The notes beneath the pieces were generated by a model that was not told where the DNA came from, made no database searches, and saw only the letters and a program-made list of their open reading frames with translations. A stretch of 64,000 nt of DNA, from positions 330,086-394,085 of the forward strand of contig NZ_LMSO01000009.1 of the NCBI RefSeq assembly GCF_001428435.1, given 5' to 3'. The DNA comes from Arthrobacter sp. Soil782 (GTDB lineage: Bacteria > Actinomycetota > Actinomycetes > Actinomycetales > Micrococcaceae). The position numbers and the translations under genes were made by a program. How positions within the stretch are numbered: position 1 is the first letter of the stretch; each line of letters begins with the position of its first letter. Positions 1 to 9,755 of this stretch are shown here, one piece after another.

Positions 1-656
1 TCGATGGTTGTTTCCCGTGCCGGCTGTGCGCCTCCCTCGACTGCTTCCAGCGCGATCGAGCTGGCGGTGCGCACGTCGAGCAGTCCCTCAAATTCGCCAG
101 CAATGCCTGCGGGCCAGGTCAACGGGACCGGAACCATGTCGGTGCGCTCGCCGATCTGGTCAATCAGCCCCAGCGCGTCCAGGCCGGGCCGGTCCCACTT
201 GTTAACCACAGTCACAATGGGAAGCCCACGCTGCTTGCAGACCTCGAGCAGCTTCACGGTCTGCGGCTCGAAGCCCTTGGCGGCGTCGATCAGCATCACG
301 GCGCAATCGACCGCGGCGAGGACGCGGTACGTATCCTCGGAGAAATCCGCGTGACCGGGAGTGTCCACCAGGTTCAGCACGGTATCGCGATACTCGAGCT
401 GAAGTGCCGCCGAGCTGATGGAGATGCCGCGCTCGCGCTCCATGCCCATCCAGTCCGATACCGTGCCATGACGGCTGGACTTGCCGTGGGTGACCCCAGC
501 GTCCTGGATGGCGCTCGCGTACAGAGCCAGCGCCTCGGTGAGCGTGGATTTTCCCGCATCCGGGTGGGAGATGACAGCGAAGGTGCGCCGCCTGCGCGCC
601 TGCTCAGCGATGGTGGCAGGGCGTATCGCCTCCGAGATGGTGGATGTGCTTGTCAT
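1..656 (-). CDS. prfC: Peptide chain release factor 3 (N-terminal part, cut by window edge)
   Basis: This is a translational GTPase that recycles RF1/RF2 from the ribosome after peptide release. The 218 visible codons read from an ATG at 656 and run off the left edge, so the C-terminal domains are not seen. The G1 loop HPDAGKST lies near residues 28-35, GISISS serves as G2, DTPGHADFSEDTYR as G3 and NKWDR as G4. The HPDAGKST form and the GISIS switch are typical of RF3 rather than EF-G or LepA. A Shine-Dalgarno AGAGGA lies about 5 nt before the ATG. It follows tatD in the same direction, with a 155-nt gap that may hold a tiny reading frame. The family call is firm; only the length is unknown. 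Confidence 0.93.
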   Translation of the reverse strand, partial: MTSTSTISEAIRPATIAEQARRRRTFAVISHPDAGKSTLTEALALYASAIQDAGVTHGKSSRHGTVSDWMGMERERGISISSAALQLEYRDTVLNLVDTPGHADFSEDTYRVLAAVDCAVMLIDAAKGFEPQTVKLLEVCKQRGLPIVTVVNKWDRPGLDALGLIDQIGERTDMVPVPLTWPAGIAGEFEGLLDVRTASSIALEAVEGGAQPARETTI

Positions 657-708
657 GGGTTCCTCTTTCTACCTCTGAGGACTCCAACAGACCCCGAAAT
701 ACCTCGAC

Positions 709-795
709 TTAGTGCTTCTTCGGCCGTGCAATGGACGTGCCCGTGCGAAGAAGGTTCTCAACCATCATCTCGCGTTCAGCGGGCATCGACATCAT
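709..795 (-). CDS. Possible 28-residue small protein between tatD and prfC
   Basis: An open frame in the tatD-prfC gap reads MMSMPAERE then ends ENLLRTGTSIARPKKH before a TAA stop. The composition looks protein-like, with a basic tail, and the frame does not overlap a known gene. No good Shine-Dalgarno is visible, and the frame stays open further upstream into tatD, so chance is quite possible. I do not recognise a family. It could be a leader peptide for prfC or nothing. Confidence 0.22.
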   Translation of the reverse strand: MMSMPAEREMMVENLLRTGTSIARPKKH

Positions 796-811
796 CGATC
801 GGTTTGGGATC

Positions 812-1756
812 TCACTCCCACTCACCGTACGCACGGCGGCTGTTCGCGTTGATGGTCCGACACAGCTCCTCGAGGTCGGTACCCAGATGGTCGGCCATGA
901 ACCGCACCGTGTAGGCAACGGCGTAGCTCGCGTTCGGCTGGCCACGGAACGGATGCGGGGTGAGAAACGGTGCATCGGTTTCGGTCAGGATCAGCGAGGG
1001 ATCCGCCACGTCCAGCGCTTCGCGCAATCCGCGGGAGTTCTTGAAGGTGACCGTGCCGGAAAAGGACATGAACCAGCCGTTGTCATTGCAGATCCGCGCC
1101 AGGTCGGCGTCACCGGAGAAGCAGTGGAAGACGACCCGCGCGGGAGGTTCCTCCGAGCGCAGGACCTTCACGACGTCGTCGTGCGCGTCCCGGTCATGGA
1201 TCTGCAGCGCGAGATCAAGCCGGCGGGCAATGTCCAGGTGCCGCCGGAAGGAGTACTCCTGCCGTTCGCGGCCGTCCTCACCGGTGCGGAAGTAGTCCAG
1301 TCCGGTCTCGCCGATCGCCCGGATGCGGGGGTGCTCCGCGAGGTGCTCGATCTCGGCGAGCGCATCCTCAAGCGTGCCCGCCTCTGCAAGGACGGGTGCT
1401 TCATTGGGGTGGATCGCCACGGCGCCCAGCAGGCGGGAATCACGGTTAACGGCGTCGACGGTGAAGCGGGAAGACTCCACATCCGTGCCCACCTGCACCG
1501 CGAAACCGACGCCGACGGCCTCCGCCGCGTCCATCGCGTCCGTCGCGCTGACGGCAACCTGCCCGTCACGGAAATCAAGGTGCGTGTGGTTGTCCATCAC
1601 CGGGAACGGAAGCGGCTCCGGTGCCGGCGGATAGTCGAGTTTCCGGCTGCGGCCGCCGGCCTCGGGAGCACGTGACCTGCTGGAAGAACCTTCCGCTGAG
1701 GTCTCAACGGGCGTCTCAACAGGGCGGTACTGAACGGGGATCGAACTGGTGCACAT
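812..1756 (-). CDS. tatD: TatD family metal-dependent DNase/hydrolase
   Basis: TatD proteins are TIM-barrel metallo-hydrolases with 3'-5' DNase activity. The protein is 314 residues, of which roughly the first 50 are a poorly conserved, Ser/Pro-rich lead. The barrel starts at MDNHTHLDF, which carries the HxH metal pair. IGETGLDYFR supplies the metal-binding Glu, HDRDAHDD and FHCFSG supply further His ligands, and LTETDAPFL supplies the catalytic Asp. The ATG at 1756 is chosen because a TAGGGT -10 hexamer ends 6 nt upstream with no Shine-Dalgarno, consistent with a leaderless message. A later start at the VMDNHTH Met would also keep the whole barrel. prfC lies downstream on the same strand. 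Confidence 0.92.
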   Translation of the reverse strand: MCTSSIPVQYRPVETPVETSAEGSSSRSRAPEAGGRSRKLDYPPAPEPLPFPVMDNHTHLDFRDGQVAVSATDAMDAAEAVGVGFAVQVGTDVESSRFTVDAVNRDSRLLGAVAIHPNEAPVLAEAGTLEDALAEIEHLAEHPRIRAIGETGLDYFRTGEDGRERQEYSFRRHLDIARRLDLALQIHDRDAHDDVVKVLRSEEPPARVVFHCFSGDADLARICNDNGWFMSFSGTVTFKNSRGLREALDVADPSLILTETDAPFLTPHPFRGQPNASYAVAYTVRFMADHLGTDLEELCRTINANSRRAYGEWE

Positions 1757-1762
1757 GGTCCA

Positions 1763-1768
1763 ACCCTA
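1763..1768 (-). promoter_or_regulatory. -10 element of leaderless tatD
   Basis: TAGGGT on the minus strand, 6 nt before the tatD ATG. No Shine-Dalgarno is present. The rest of the tatD/moxR gap (1757-1956) holds both divergent promoters; I see no other structure in it. Confidence 0.5.
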
Positions 1769-1956
1769 GACTTTCCTTGCAAAACCCAGCGGAGCTCCGG
1801 TGCTCCCTCCTGATCAAAGGAACTTTCCGCCACGAACCCCAGTTGTCCTAGTAGTCTTGAGCTAGTTAGCAACCGTTGCCCCGCGCGTGTTTCACTGACG
1901 TATCTCCACACCGAGGTGGTGCCTACGTTCCCGGCAGCGTCTGACGGAAGGTATCG

Positions 1957-3015
<1,059 letters not shown>

Positions 3016-3019
3016 CACC

Positions 3020-4513
3020 ATGGCCCTGGTCGAGCGGCTGCCCCGGGTCCTGACGGCCCGCGGGTGGGGCCTGGCTGCGGCCGGCGTGCTGTCGCTCCTC
3101 TTTGCCCAGTTCCTCGGCCGGCGGGACCTGCTGTATTTGGGCATCCTCCTGGTTCTCCTGCCGCTGGCGTCCGTGCTGGTGCTTCACCTCGTCAAGCCGC
3201 GGTTCACCGTGCACCGGACCTTTGCACCGCAGAGTATGGAAACGGGGTTCACCACCACGGTGACGCTGTCGGTTGCCTCCGACGGTCCGCTGGGCGGTTC
3301 TGTGGTGATGCGCGAGCAGCTGCCGCAGCGCTTCGGCGACGCCCCCGAATTCCACTTCCCCGCCCGCCACCCCACTCCCAGCGGGGTGAGCCTGTATGAG
3401 TACCGGCTGCGCTCGGCAGCGCGTGGAGTGTACGACGTCGGCCCTGTCACCGCCGGCTTCACCGACCCCTTTGGTCTGGGCATCTCCCGCCACACCCTCG
3501 GTGGAACCGACCGGCTGGTGGTCACGCCCAGCCCGCTCGATCTGCCCTATTCTCCGCTGACGGGTGTCCGTGGGACGGACGGCAATGCCGTGACCCGCCG
3601 CAACGCCAACCCCAGCGACGATGACGTCATGACCCGCGAATACCGCCACGGCGATCCCATGCGCCGGGTGCACTGGGCGGCGACGGCCCGGCACAACGAG
3701 CTCATGGTGCGGCAGGAAGAATCCGTCACCACGCCCGAGGCCACCCTGATCCTCGATCAGCGGCAAGCCAGTTACGGGTCGGGGTTCCTGTCCGCGTTCG
3801 GTGGGGATCCGGACACCGACTCAAGCATGCTGTCCTCGCCCACGTTCGAGTGGGCGGTGGTTGCTGCTGTCTCCATTTCGGCGCACCTGCTGGAGCGCAG
3901 CTACGCGCTGCGGTTCGTCGACGAGACGGGTGCGCCGGCCCTGCAGCGATCGGTGTCTGCGCCATGGCCCGGGGATGAGGAGTTCTCCGGGCCGGCCGGG
4001 CTACACGGAATAGCGCAAGGGCTGGCCGCGCTGGAGTTATTGCCGGATCCTGCGAAGCGGTCCACGTCGTCGCAGAAGCGGCGGTCTGTTTCTGCGCGGT
4101 CTGTGCCTGACCGGTCTGTCTCTGACCGGGCCGTGTCTGGCCGGTCCGTGTCTGCGCGGTCGGTTGCTGACCGGTCCTCTGCTGTGCCGTTTGGCGATCC
4201 GATGCTGGATAAGCTCGCGGGGCTGAAGAACCGGGGGCCGCTGATTGCCCTGCTCGGTGCAATTACCGAGGATGAGGCACGTGATCTGGGACAGGCAGCC
4301 GAGTACGGCTCGCAGTCCCTCGCCATCCTGGTCAGCGAGCGCCCACGGGACCTCCACTCGGTCATGGACATCCTCCGCAGTGCCGGCTGGCACGTGGTGG
4401 CTGTGACTCCGAACGCGTCTGTCGCGACCGCCTGGGCGCATCTGGACACACCGCCCGCCACCGTGACCTCCTCCACAGCGAAAACTACTCTCCGCTCAGG
4501 AGCTTCCTCATGA
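3020..4513 (+). CDS. DUF58 domain-containing membrane protein with pentapeptide repeat insert
   Basis: This is the usual partner of MoxR ATPases. The start chosen is the ATG at 3020, 4 nt after the moxR stop; the frame is open further upstream but only inside moxR. The 497-residue product has two hydrophobic segments within the first 60 residues, then a beta-rich extracytoplasmic-like region. The DUF58 signature follows, with YRHGDPMRRVHWAATARH near residue 210 and LMVRQEES after it. From about residue 355 it carries a Ser/Arg/Val-rich run encoded by seven 15-bp tandem units, which is not part of the family core. Biochemical function is unknown. The stop overlaps the next gene in an ATGA. Confidence 0.88.
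   Translation: MALVERLPRVLTARGWGLAAAGVLSLLFAQFLGRRDLLYLGILLVLLPLASVLVLHLVKPRFTVHRTFAPQSMETGFTTTVTLSVASDGPLGGSVVMREQLPQRFGDAPEFHFPARHPTPSGVSLYEYRLRSAARGVYDVGPVTAGFTDPFGLGISRHTLGGTDRLVVTPSPLDLPYSPLTGVRGTDGNAVTRRNANPSDDDVMTREYRHGDPMRRVHWAATARHNELMVRQEESVTTPEATLILDQRQASYGSGFLSAFGGDPDTDSSMLSSPTFEWAVVAAVSISAHLLERSYALRFVDETGAPALQRSVSAPWPGDEEFSGPAGLHGIAQGLAALELLPDPAKRSTSSQKRRSVSARSVPDRSVSDRAVSGRSVSARSVADRSSAVPFGDPMLDKLAGLKNRGPLIALLGAITEDEARDLGQAAEYGSQSLAILVSERPRDLHSVMDILRSAGWHVVAVTPNASVATAWAHLDTPPATVTSSTAKTTLRSGASS
4082..4186 (+). repeat. 15-bp in-frame tandem repeat inside the DUF58 gene
   Basis: Seven 15-bp units, consensus CGGTCTGTGTCTGAC, in register with the reading frame, so that each unit encodes RSVSD, RSVSA or a close variant. 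Copy number change would alter length by five residues without a frameshift. Confidence 0.9.
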
Positions 4514-6891
4514 CCGCCACTCTCTTCCGGCCTCCAGCCGACGGACAGGCACAACGTGTTCTTCCCAACCGGCCGGCCGCTACCCGCCGGAGCCATTGGC
4601 ACCTGCTGGTTACGGCGGCGTCGTTCGGGGCTGTGATGTTGACGTCCATGAGCCTGTCCGGAGTAATCTTCGGCTGGACCTGGTTCACGCCCGTCCTGGT
4701 GACGGTGGGAACGGTGCTGTTCTTCATGGCGCTGACCCGTGTTTCGCGTCTTCCCTCCTACTTAGCTCCCCTGGTGGGCATCCTTGCGCTGGCGGGTTCG
4801 TTGATCTGGCAGTTCTTCCCGTCACAGAGCACCTTTGGCTTTTTTCCGGGAGACGGATTCGTTGGCCGGCTGACCATCCTGCTGGGGCACGCCGAGAACA
4901 CCGTGGTGTCCCAGGTGGCGCCGGTGTTGCCAACGGCCGGGCTCTTCCTGGTGGTCTGTGCCGGCATGGGGCTCATTGCCGTCCTCGTGGACACCCTCGC
5001 CACATCGTTGCGTATGCCGGCCACCGCCGGACTGGCGCTGCTGGCAGTGCTGGTGGTTCCCGCCGTCGTACGTATCAACAGCGTTGGCGTGCCGGCGTTC
5101 GTTGCTGCGGTGGCGGGTTTCCTGCTGCTGCTGGGCTGTGCGCACTGGCGTGAATCGCGGTGGGAATCGGCGTCGTCGGGCGAGTTGTCCGGTGCCCACC
5201 TGACCAGGGGACTGACAATCGGGGCGCTGGCGCTGGGCATCGCCGTCGTGCTTCCGCTGGCCATTCCCGGCTTCAACTCGGGGGCGTTTCCGCAGGGTGC
5301 GCGGGTGAACCTGTGGGGTGCAGCGACGGGGCTGAATCCGATTGTCACGCTCGGCAATGACCTGCGCAATCCCAACGGGTTCGGACGGATCGAGTACTCC
5401 ACCACGTCCGATGACCCGCTGTATCTGAGGTCTGTCACGCTGGAGGACTTCAGCGGTCAGCGGTGGGAGCCTGACCAGCGACTGGGCCAGCGGGTGGCCG
5501 GTGTGGAGGAGCTGTTCTCCGAGAATCAGCCGTTTGCGGCGACCACGCTCACGCGGGTCAGTACGGACAGCTTCACCAGCCCGTGGCTGCTCGCGCCGTA
5601 TGCCCCGGTGTCCGTCGAGGGCCTCAACGGGCGGTGGGCCTATGATCCGGCGAACCTCAGCATCCTTGCAATTGACGGCGGCTCAACGGCGCAGCAGGAA
5701 TACCTGATCCGCAGTGCCGAGCCGGTGCTGACTCGCGAGCGGCTCCAGGCCATCCCGCCGGCTGATCCCGAGTCCGTACCCGAGCAGTTCCTCGCGCTTC
5801 CCGATTCGGTGCCCGGCATCATCGGCGAGACCACGGCAGCGGTAGTGGATGGAATCAGCAACCCGTATGACCAGGCGATCGCCATCCAGCAGTTCCTGCG
5901 CGGACCGTCCTTTGTGTATTCGGTGGATGCGCCCGTAGACGGCGGGTATGACGGCAACAGCCTGGACGTAATGGCGCGTTTCCTCGAATCGAAATCCGGG
6001 TACTGCGTGCACTATGCCGGAACCATGGCAGTGATGGCCCGGCAGGCAGGGATCCCGAGCCGGGTGGCCGTGGGCTACTCGCCCGGAACGCCGACCGGTG
6101 ACGTTTCGCGTGGACCCAACGACGAACGGTTCGTCGAGTTTTCGGTCAACTCCAAGGATGCGCATGCCTGGCCGGAGCTGTACTTCGAAGGTGTCGGCTG
6201 GGTGCGGTTTGAGCCCACTCCGTCACGCGGTTCGGTGCCCGAGTACGCGTTCTCAACCGTGGTGCCTACCGGTCCCGTACCGAACGAAGGCAATCTGAAT
6301 CCGAATGCCCTGCCGGGGACGCCGTCCACCGCGACGCCCTCCCCACCGGCTGTGGAGGAGGAGTCGCCGCAGGCGGTGCGGGAGAGTGCCGAGCGCAGTT
6401 CCGCGCTCGGGGTGATCCTCGGTGGAGTGCTCGTACTGCTGGCGTTGACGCCGATGGCCTTGCGGCGGATGCGGACCCGGCGCCGTCGTCGTTCTGTCAC
6501 TGCCAATACTGAAGGAGTGGGGTCAGCAACAGTGGCGTGGGCGGAAACCGTGGAGCTGGCCGCCGACTACGGATTCCCTACCATGCCCACCGACACACCG
6601 CGGACGTTCGAGCAACGGTTGCGGGCCGGATTCGATGAAGCTCCGGCTGCGGCGCTGGCCCGGCTGCGGCGCGCCTATGAGGAAGAAGAGTATGCGGAAT
6701 TCGCCGCCTCAGGTGCGCAGCCACGGACGGCGAACAGTTGGGATGACGTCCAGGCCGTCACCGACGCGCTGCATGAATCTGCGACTCCTGCGGCACGGCT
6801 GCGGGCCCGGTTCTGGCCCCGCTCGCTGTCGCAGCCGTTCGGGGCGCAGCGGAGCGAAGAGGTTGTTGCCGCTGCTGCCGCTTCGCGCTGA
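4510..6891 (+). CDS. TgpA-like membrane transglutaminase (DUF3488 / transglutaminase core / DUF4129)
   Basis: The 793-residue protein has about six membrane segments in its first 240 residues. A large extracytoplasmic transglutaminase-like domain follows, then a single membrane segment near 635-655 and a cytoplasmic tail of DUF4129 type. The catalytic Cys is in SGYCVHYAGTMA (about residue 499) and the His in DAHAWPELYF (about 552). The usual third acid is in WVRFEPTPS, where Glu stands where many transglutaminases have Asp; this is common in the TgpA group. Its ATG overlaps the DUF58 stop (ATGA), implying translational coupling. The MoxR / DUF58 / TgpA set is a recurrent actinobacterial operon; the cross-linked substrate is not known. 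Confidence 0.88.
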   Translation: MTATLFRPPADGQAQRVLPNRPAATRRSHWHLLVTAASFGAVMLTSMSLSGVIFGWTWFTPVLVTVGTVLFFMALTRVSRLPSYLAPLVGILALAGSLIWQFFPSQSTFGFFPGDGFVGRLTILLGHAENTVVSQVAPVLPTAGLFLVVCAGMGLIAVLVDTLATSLRMPATAGLALLAVLVVPAVVRINSVGVPAFVAAVAGFLLLLGCAHWRESRWESASSGELSGAHLTRGLTIGALALGIAVVLPLAIPGFNSGAFPQGARVNLWGAATGLNPIVTLGNDLRNPNGFGRIEYSTTSDDPLYLRSVTLEDFSGQRWEPDQRLGQRVAGVEELFSENQPFAATTLTRVSTDSFTSPWLLAPYAPVSVEGLNGRWAYDPANLSILAIDGGSTAQQEYLIRSAEPVLTRERLQAIPPADPESVPEQFLALPDSVPGIIGETTAAVVDGISNPYDQAIAIQQFLRGPSFVYSVDAPVDGGYDGNSLDVMARFLESKSGYCVHYAGTMAVMARQAGIPSRVAVGYSPGTPTGDVSRGPNDERFVEFSVNSKDAHAWPELYFEGVGWVRFEPTPSRGSVPEYAFSTVVPTGPVPNEGNLNPNALPGTPSTATPSPPAVEEESPQAVRESAERSSALGVILGGVLVLLALTPMALRRMRTRRRRRSVTANTEGVGSATVAWAETVELAADYGFPTMPTDTPRTFEQRLRAGFDEAPAAALARLRRAYEEEEYAEFAASGAQPRTANSWDDVQAVTDALHESATPAARLRARFWPRSLSQPFGAQRSEEVVAAAAASR

Positions 6892-6925
6892 GTCGCGGGC
6901 CATCCTGCCCACCTTCTGAACGCAC

Positions 6926-6955
6926 CGACGGCGTGTCGGGATCAACACGCCGTCG
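6926..6955 (+). terminator. Hairpin after the MoxR-DUF58-TgpA operon
   Basis: A perfect 11-bp stem (CGACGGCGTGT pairing with ACACGCCGTCG) around an 8-nt loop, starting 35 nt after the stop codon. Only a short TTCT follows, so it would be a weak or non-canonical terminator, as is usual in GC-rich actinobacteria. It lies between convergent genes and may serve both. Confidence 0.6.
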
Positions 6956-6985
6956 TTCTGCGGCTTCACAGGCCAGAAGGCGGGC

Positions 6986-7068
6986 AATCCGGGCCGGGCC
7001 TGAACCTGAAAGTGGGGAATCCGGGCCGGGCCTGAACCTGAACGTGGGGAATCCGGGCCGGGCCTGAA
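6986..7068. repeat. 32-bp direct tandem repeat, 2.6 copies
   Basis: Units start at 6986, 7018 and 7050. The core AATCCGGGCCGGGCCTGAA is identical in all three, and the first two are nearly identical over 32 bp. It fills the space between the tgpA-like and gabD 3' ends and is non-coding. Confidence 0.9.
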
Positions 7069-7099
7069 ACGGAAACCGTAGCGGCTTAGCCCGCGGGGT

Positions 7100-8581
7100 T
7101 CAGCTCGCGGTCGGGTCCGCGATGCCCACGTACTGGGTGTAGAGGTATTCTTCGATGCCCTCGTAGCCGCCCTCGCGTCCCAGGCCCGACTGCTTCACCC
7201 CGCCGAACGGAGCCGCCGCGTTGGAGATGACGCCGGCGTTGAGGCCGAGCATGCCGGTGTCCAGCCGCTCGCCCATCCGCAGCCCACGGTTCAGGTCGCG
7301 GGTGAAAACGTACGCCACGAGTCCGTATTCGGTGTTGTTGGCCAGCCGGACGGCGTCGTCTTCAGTGGAGAAGGTGACAATCGGCGCAACGGGACCGAAG
7401 ATCTCCTCCTGCAGGATGCGGGAGCCGGACTGTACATCCGTGAGCACCGTCGCAGGGTAGAAGTAGCCGGGACCGTCCATCGGTGAACCGCCGGAGAGGA
7501 CCTGTGCGCCGTCGTCGACCGCGTCCTGCACCAGGGAGTGCACGTTGTCGCGGCTCTTGCCGTCGATCAGCGGGCCAAGCTTCGAGCTGTCTTCGGTTCC
7601 GCGGCCCGGCGTGACGTCCTTCATGCGGGCGGCGAGCCTGTCAGCGAATTCGGCGGCGACGGACTCGTGCACAATGAACCGGTTGGCTGCGGTGCAGGCC
7701 TCGCCCATGTTGCGCAGCTTGGCGGCCATGGCGCCCTCGACTGCCTTGTCCAGGTCAGCATCCTCAAAGACCAGGAACGGTGCGTTTCCGCCGAGCTCCA
7801 TCGAGGTGCGCAGGACGTTCTCGGAGGCGTCGGCCAGCAGCCGGCGGCCAACCGGCGTCGAACCGGTGAAGGAAAGCTTGCGGAGGCGGCTGTCCTTGAT
7901 GAGGGGTCCGGTGACGCCGCCGGCGTCGGAGGTGTGGACGATGTTGAGCACGCCGGCGGGCAGGCCGGCCTCTTCGAGGACCTTGGCAAACAACGACGAC
8001 GTCAGCGGGGTCAGGTTCGCAGGCTTCAGCACCATGGTGCAGCCGGCGGCGACTGCGGGTGCGATCTTGCGCGTTGCCATGGCCAGCGGGAAGTTCCAGG
8101 GCGTGATGAGCAGGCATGGGCCCACGGGCTTCTTGTTGACCAGGATGCGGGATTTGCCGTCCGGGGCTGTGGAGTAGCGGCCGGACATCCGCACGGCTTC
8201 CTCGGAGAACCAGCGGAGGAACTCGGCGCCGTAGGTCACTTCACCGCGTGCTTCGGCGAGAGGCTTGCCCATTTCCAGGGTCATGAGGAGCGCAAAGTCC
8301 TCAGCGCGTTCGGTGACGAGCTCGAACGCGCGGCGCAGGATCTCACCGCGTTCGCGGGGAGCTGTTGCGGCCCAGCTGTCCTGTGCTTCAACGGCGGCAT
8401 CCAATGCCGCCTTGCCGTCTTCGGGGCTGGCGTCGGCGATGGTGAGGAGGGTCTTGCCGGTGGCGGGATCTTCGACGTCGAACGTCTTGCCGTTCGAGGC
8501 GTCACGCCATTCGCCGCCGATCAGCAGGCCGGTGGGGACCGAGGACAGAAGTTCTTGTTCGCGCTGGGCGGTGATAGTCAT
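7100..8581 (-). CDS. gabD: NAD(P)-dependent succinate-semialdehyde dehydrogenase
   Basis: Oxidises succinate semialdehyde to succinate, the last step of GABA and related amine catabolism. The 493-residue length is normal for the aldehyde dehydrogenase superfamily. Visible motifs are TPWNFPLAM (cofactor-binding loop), FTGSTPVGRR (Rossmann glycine region), MELGGNAPF with the general-base Glu near residue 260, GEACTAANRF with the catalytic Cys near 292, and PFGGVKQSGLGREG near the C-terminus. These last features favour GabD over betaine- or phenylacetaldehyde-type enzymes. The ATG at 8581 has AAAGG about 7 nt upstream. No GABA transaminase is next to it, so the substrate assignment rests on family resemblance. 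Confidence 0.85.
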   Translation of the reverse strand: MTITAQREQELLSSVPTGLLIGGEWRDASNGKTFDVEDPATGKTLLTIADASPEDGKAALDAAVEAQDSWAATAPRERGEILRRAFELVTERAEDFALLMTLEMGKPLAEARGEVTYGAEFLRWFSEEAVRMSGRYSTAPDGKSRILVNKKPVGPCLLITPWNFPLAMATRKIAPAVAAGCTMVLKPANLTPLTSSLFAKVLEEAGLPAGVLNIVHTSDAGGVTGPLIKDSRLRKLSFTGSTPVGRRLLADASENVLRTSMELGGNAPFLVFEDADLDKAVEGAMAAKLRNMGEACTAANRFIVHESVAAEFADRLAARMKDVTPGRGTEDSSKLGPLIDGKSRDNVHSLVQDAVDDGAQVLSGGSPMDGPGYFYPATVLTDVQSGSRILQEEIFGPVAPIVTFSTEDDAVRLANNTEYGLVAYVFTRDLNRGLRMGERLDTGMLGLNAGVISNAAAPFGGVKQSGLGREGGYEGIEEYLYTQYVGIADPTAS

Positions 8582-8713
8582 CCGGAAGCCTTTACGATCG
8601 ACGATGGGGAGTGCAGGAGTTCTTGAATCTGGCCTTCACGCTAGCCCTGCGTTTTGGGCCCTGTCCATACAAATCTGCACCACGCGATCCCGGATCTGCT
8701 GTTGCAGTGCACA

Positions 8714-8769
8714 GCTGCTGGTTTCCCGCTGTTGGTTTCCCGCTGTTGATCTCTCGCTGTTGGTTATGT
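8714..8769. repeat. 14-bp tandem repeat, four copies, between rsmI and gabD
   Basis: Units begin GCTGCTGG, GCTGTTGG, GCTGTTGA and GCTGTTGG at 14-bp steps (8714, 8728, 8742, 8756). The first two are GCTGYTGGTTTCCC. The array runs into the rsmI stop codon. The rest of 8582-8713 should hold the gabD promoter; I see no clear one. Confidence 0.75.
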
Positions 8770-9702
8770 CCGCGAGGCCACCACCGCGGCATACAGCTCC
8801 CGCTTGCTGACGCGCCGGTCTTCGGCAACGGCGGCAACGGCCTCCTTGAGCCGAAGCCCTTGGCTCATCAACTCGTTGACGGCATGGACGTGGTCTTCCG
8901 GTTCGGTCGGCGCATCTGCCGGAGCACCGCCGACGACGACGGCGATCTCACCCCTGATCTCGTTGCCTTCCACCCACTCGAGCAGGTGCTGCAGCGGTCC
9001 TCGGATCACCTCTTCATAGCGTTTGGTGAGTTCACGGGTGACGCAGGCCTGCCGGTCCGGCCCGAATTCGGAGTGCAGAGCGCGGATCATCGCTTCGAGC
9101 CGGTGAGGTGCTTCAAAGAACACCATGGTGCGGCGTTCGGTGCGCAGGTCGGCAAGCCTGGCGGCGCGTTCGCCGGTCTTGCGGGGCAGGAACCCCTCGA
9201 AGCAGAAGCGGTCGGTGGGAAGGCCGGAGAGGGCGAGTGCCGTGAGCACGGCGGAGGGTCCGGGGGCGACGGTGACCGCAATATTCCGTTCGGCTGCGGC
9301 TTCGACGAGGCGGAAACCGGGGTCGGAGACCGAGGGCATACCGGCGTCGGTCACGAGCAGGAGGGTTGCACCGGCGTCAACGAGGTCCAGCAGTTCGGGG
9401 GTGCGTGAGGCTTCGTTGTGCTCGTGGTAGCTCAGGGTCCTGCCGCGTGGGGTCACCTCGAGGGAGCGGATGAGCCGCTGCAGGCGCCGGGTATCTTCGG
9501 CGGCGATGACGTCGGCGGATTCGAGGAGCGACACCAGCCGGAACGTGGCGTCGCCCATATTTCCGATCGGTGTGGCAGCCAGGACAATGCTGCCGTTTCC
9601 GGGGATCAGCGTCCGGGCACCGGCATCTGGGGAGGTGAGGTTTTCCGGAAGGAGCGGGGCGTCGTCGCCGGAATGTTCCGTCTTGTCCGTAGGTTCTGTC
9701 AC
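8764..9702 (-). CDS. rsmI: 16S rRNA (cytidine-1402-2'-O)-methyltransferase
   Basis: RsmI adds the 2'-O-methyl group at C1402 of 16S rRNA, using SAM. The protein is 312 residues with a non-conserved lead of about 35. The tetrapyrrole-methylase fold is shown by LAATPIGNMGD, AAEDTRRLQRL, SYHEHNE, VTDAGMPSVSDPGFRLV and APGPSAVLTAL. A C-terminal helical region with SKRELYAAVV matches the RsmI HTH-like tail. The GTG at 9702 is chosen because TAGGCT ends 6 nt upstream with no Shine-Dalgarno, so it looks leaderless. It is divergent from the mannosyltransferase gene, with only 53 nt between the two start codons. From memory, the same pair is adjacent in mycobacteria (Rv1003, Rv1002c). Confidence 0.94.
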   Translation of the reverse strand: MTEPTDKTEHSGDDAPLLPENLTSPDAGARTLIPGNGSIVLAATPIGNMGDATFRLVSLLESADVIAAEDTRRLQRLIRSLEVTPRGRTLSYHEHNEASRTPELLDLVDAGATLLLVTDAGMPSVSDPGFRLVEAAAERNIAVTVAPGPSAVLTALALSGLPTDRFCFEGFLPRKTGERAARLADLRTERRTMVFFEAPHRLEAMIRALHSEFGPDRQACVTRELTKRYEEVIRGPLQHLLEWVEGNEIRGEIAVVVGGAPADAPTEPEDHVHAVNELMSQGLRLKEAVAAVAEDRRVSKRELYAAVVASRT

Positions 9703-9708
9703 TGGTTC

Positions 9709-9714
9709 AGCCTA
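9709..9714 (-). promoter_or_regulatory. -10 element of leaderless rsmI
   Basis: TAGGCT on the minus strand, 6 nt before the GTG. It lies 29 nt from the opposing -10 of pmt, so the two promoters overlap almost completely. Confidence 0.5.
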
Positions 9715-9743
9715 GCTGTCCCGGAACTGTCAGAGCCGCTCGG

Positions 9744-9749
9744 TACGAT
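9744..9749 (+). promoter_or_regulatory. -10 element of leaderless pmt
   Basis: TACGAT with a 6-nt gap to the GTG at 9756 and no Shine-Dalgarno. Confidence 0.5.
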
Positions 9750-9755
9750 GATTCC

